Shown here: positions 14,335-15,067 of the stretch, in pieces | How positions within the stretch are numbered: the first letter of the stretch is position 1 | How the letters are laid out: each line of letters opens with the position of its first letter | Assembly (NCBI GenBank): GCA_017998755.1 | Contig: JAGOCL010000019.1 | Span: forward strand, 1-15,067 | DNA from: Spirochaetota bacterium | GTDB lineage: Bacteria > Spirochaetota > GWE2-31-10 > MWDO01 | Direction: 5' to 3' | DNA length: 15,067 bases | Notes under the pieces: generated by a model | Databases searched by the model: none | Told to the model about the DNA's origin: nothing | What the model saw: only the letters and a program-made list of their open reading frames with translations | Made by a program: the position numbers and the translations under genes

Positions 14335-15067
14335 TTAGTTTTGTACCTCAAATTTTATATACGCAGAATATTCTAAACTATCCTTCGTAACTATAACGTC
14401 AAGTCTGTGTAGTCCCGGATCCATATTTCCGGAAGAAGTATTTATATCGATATTATTTGCCGTTTCTCCCGGTATAACGTTTCCGTCCATGTACCATCTC
14501 CAAGCCGTCGCGCCAGTTATATCGGCGGTAACGTCGAGTATCTCTCCCTGCGAAAGAGTTAGATCTCCGGTTCCATCCCATATTACGTCGAATGTAGAAG
14601 GAGTTATTAGATTTATAGTTAGACTTATTGCGCCAAAGTCTTGTATCCATTTTGCAAAAAGAGTTATATTTCCCGTTATCGTAAAAGTTCCCGTTCCTGT
14701 AGGATAGGTCATCCCAGTTCCGTCGGCTTTTGTATTCCATCCGCCAAAAATATATCCCGTTTTTACGAGATTACCGTAATTTGTAAGAACTGTAACAGTA
14801 TCGTTATTTTCATAATTAGTAGAATCTATAGGAGCCGCGCCGCCGGTATTTTCATTACCATCGTAACTTACTATATAGTAAACGACCGCTATGGTCGTCG
14901 TTATTGAACCGATTGTCGTTATTGAACCGATTGTCGTTGTTGAACCGATTGTCGTCGTTGAACCGATTGACGTCGTTGAACCGATTGTCGTCGTTGAACC
15001 GATTGACGTCGTTGAACCGATTGCCGTCGTTGAACCGATTGTCGTCGTTGAAACGATTGACGTCGTT
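14335..15067 (-). CDS. Stalk protein with Ser/Thr repeats, Flg_new (InlB B-type) repeat and Ig-like C-terminus (partial, 5' end missing)
   Basis: The frame is open from the window edge to the stop at 14335-14337, so only the C-terminal roughly 244 residues are present and the true start lies outside. The Met at 14710-14712 is internal: the frame reads straight through it and the repeat domain spans it. The order is a Ser/Thr stalk of hexapeptides such as TTTIGS and TTSIGS (14897-15067); a Flg_new/Listeria-Bacteroides repeat running from VSYDGNENTGG through GYIFGGWNTKADGTG to ITLFAKW; and a C-terminal Ig-like domain with AWRWYMDGNVIPGE and HRLDVIVTKDSLEYSAYIKF, in the style of spirochaete lipoproteins. 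These are adhesion-type surface modules without catalytic residues. It is the first visible gene of the operon running into the 448-aa lipoprotein and the giant amylase, whose promoter must lie outside the window. Confidence 0.85.
   Translation of the reverse strand, partial: TTSIVSTTTIGSTTAIGSTTSIGSTTTIGSTTSIGSTTTIGSTTTIGSITTIGSITTTIAVVYYIVSYDGNENTGGAAPIDSTNYENNDTVTVLTNYGNLVKTGYIFGGWNTKADGTGMTYPTGTGTFTITGNITLFAKWIQDFGAISLTINLITPSTFDVIWDGTGDLTLSQGEILDVTADITGATAWRWYMDGNVIPGETANNIDINTSSGNMDPGLHRLDVIVTKDSLEYSAYIKFEVQN
14897..15067 (-). repeat. 18-bp tandem repeat encoding a Ser/Thr-rich stalk
   Basis: Nine full copies and a half copy of an 18-base unit, on the plus strand mostly GTCGTCGTTGAACCGATT, run to the window edge and probably beyond. 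Units differ mainly at the second and sixth positions and are otherwise almost identical. Because 18 is a multiple of three, copy-number changes keep the frame and only change the length of the encoded hexapeptide stalk (TTTIGS, TTSIGS, TTAIGS; ITTIGS nearest the Flg_new domain). The near identity implies recent expansion by slippage or recombination. Confidence 0.95.

Noticed and set aside
14710..14712. Met at this position as the start of a 125-aa gene
   Set aside because: The frame is open upstream to the window edge and encodes the first half of the same Flg_new repeat plus the hexapeptide stalk, so the Met is internal.
14897..15067. CRISPR-like array
   Set aside because: Units are 18-bp direct tandem copies with no spacers and lie in an open coding frame.

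Overview
The window comes from an AT-rich bacterial genome with compact operons, Shine-Dalgarno-type starts (one GTG), three N-terminal lipoprotein signals and large multi-domain surface lipoproteins. The Ig-like, Flg_new and cadherin-like modules, the chitobiase-type modules and the ferredoxin/CXXC redox genes suggest an anaerobic, probably host- or gut-associated bacterium. A spirochaete of the Treponema type is my best guess from the style of the lipoproteins. That is recognition from memory; no marker gene in the window proves it.

Left half (1-5400, plus strand). A 173-aa protein of unknown function (181-702) is followed by a candidate sigma-70 promoter (719-747). Then comes a tight three-gene unit: two crotonase-fold proteins (777-1523 and 1513-2172, overlapping) and a FabH/KAS III-like ketosynthase (2181-3311, GTG start). 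The ketosynthase keeps the active-site Cys but not the recognisable His and Asn motifs. The unit looks like an uncharacterised acyl-thioester pathway. A redox module follows: a 44-aa membrane peptide with a CLEC motif (3358-3492), a NapH-like polyferredoxin membrane protein whose ATG overlaps the peptide's stop (3492-4403), a very stable hairpin (4444-4476), and a lipoprotein joining a TlpA-type thioredoxin to a DsbD-alpha-like domain (4507-5385). I infer that it moves electrons across the membrane to extracytoplasmic thiols. A bidirectional terminator (5408-5433) separates the two convergent halves.

Right half (5435-15067, minus strand). Three genes lie 11-18 bp apart and are transcribed towards the terminator. 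The first is only partly inside the window: a protein with a Ser/Thr-rich stalk encoded by an 18-bp tandem repeat, a Flg_new/InlB B-type repeat and an Ig-like C-terminal domain. The second is a 448-aa lipoprotein made of carboxypeptidase-regulatory-like, fibronectin III and Ig-like modules. The third is a 2507-aa lipoprotein with two complete GH13 catalytic domains, one isoamylase/GlgX-like and one resembling plant alpha-amylases. These are joined by four chitobiase C-terminal-like modules, a cadherin-like domain and two CBM9/DOMON-like domains. It is a surface starch/glycogen-degrading enzyme able in principle to cut both alpha-1,6 and alpha-1,4 linkages, and its co-transcribed neighbours may be adhesion or binding partners.

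No tRNA, rRNA, CRISPR array, insertion sequence or phage gene is visible. There is no gene-free stretch longer than 300 bases; the longest, 1-180, is extremely AT-rich leader sequence.
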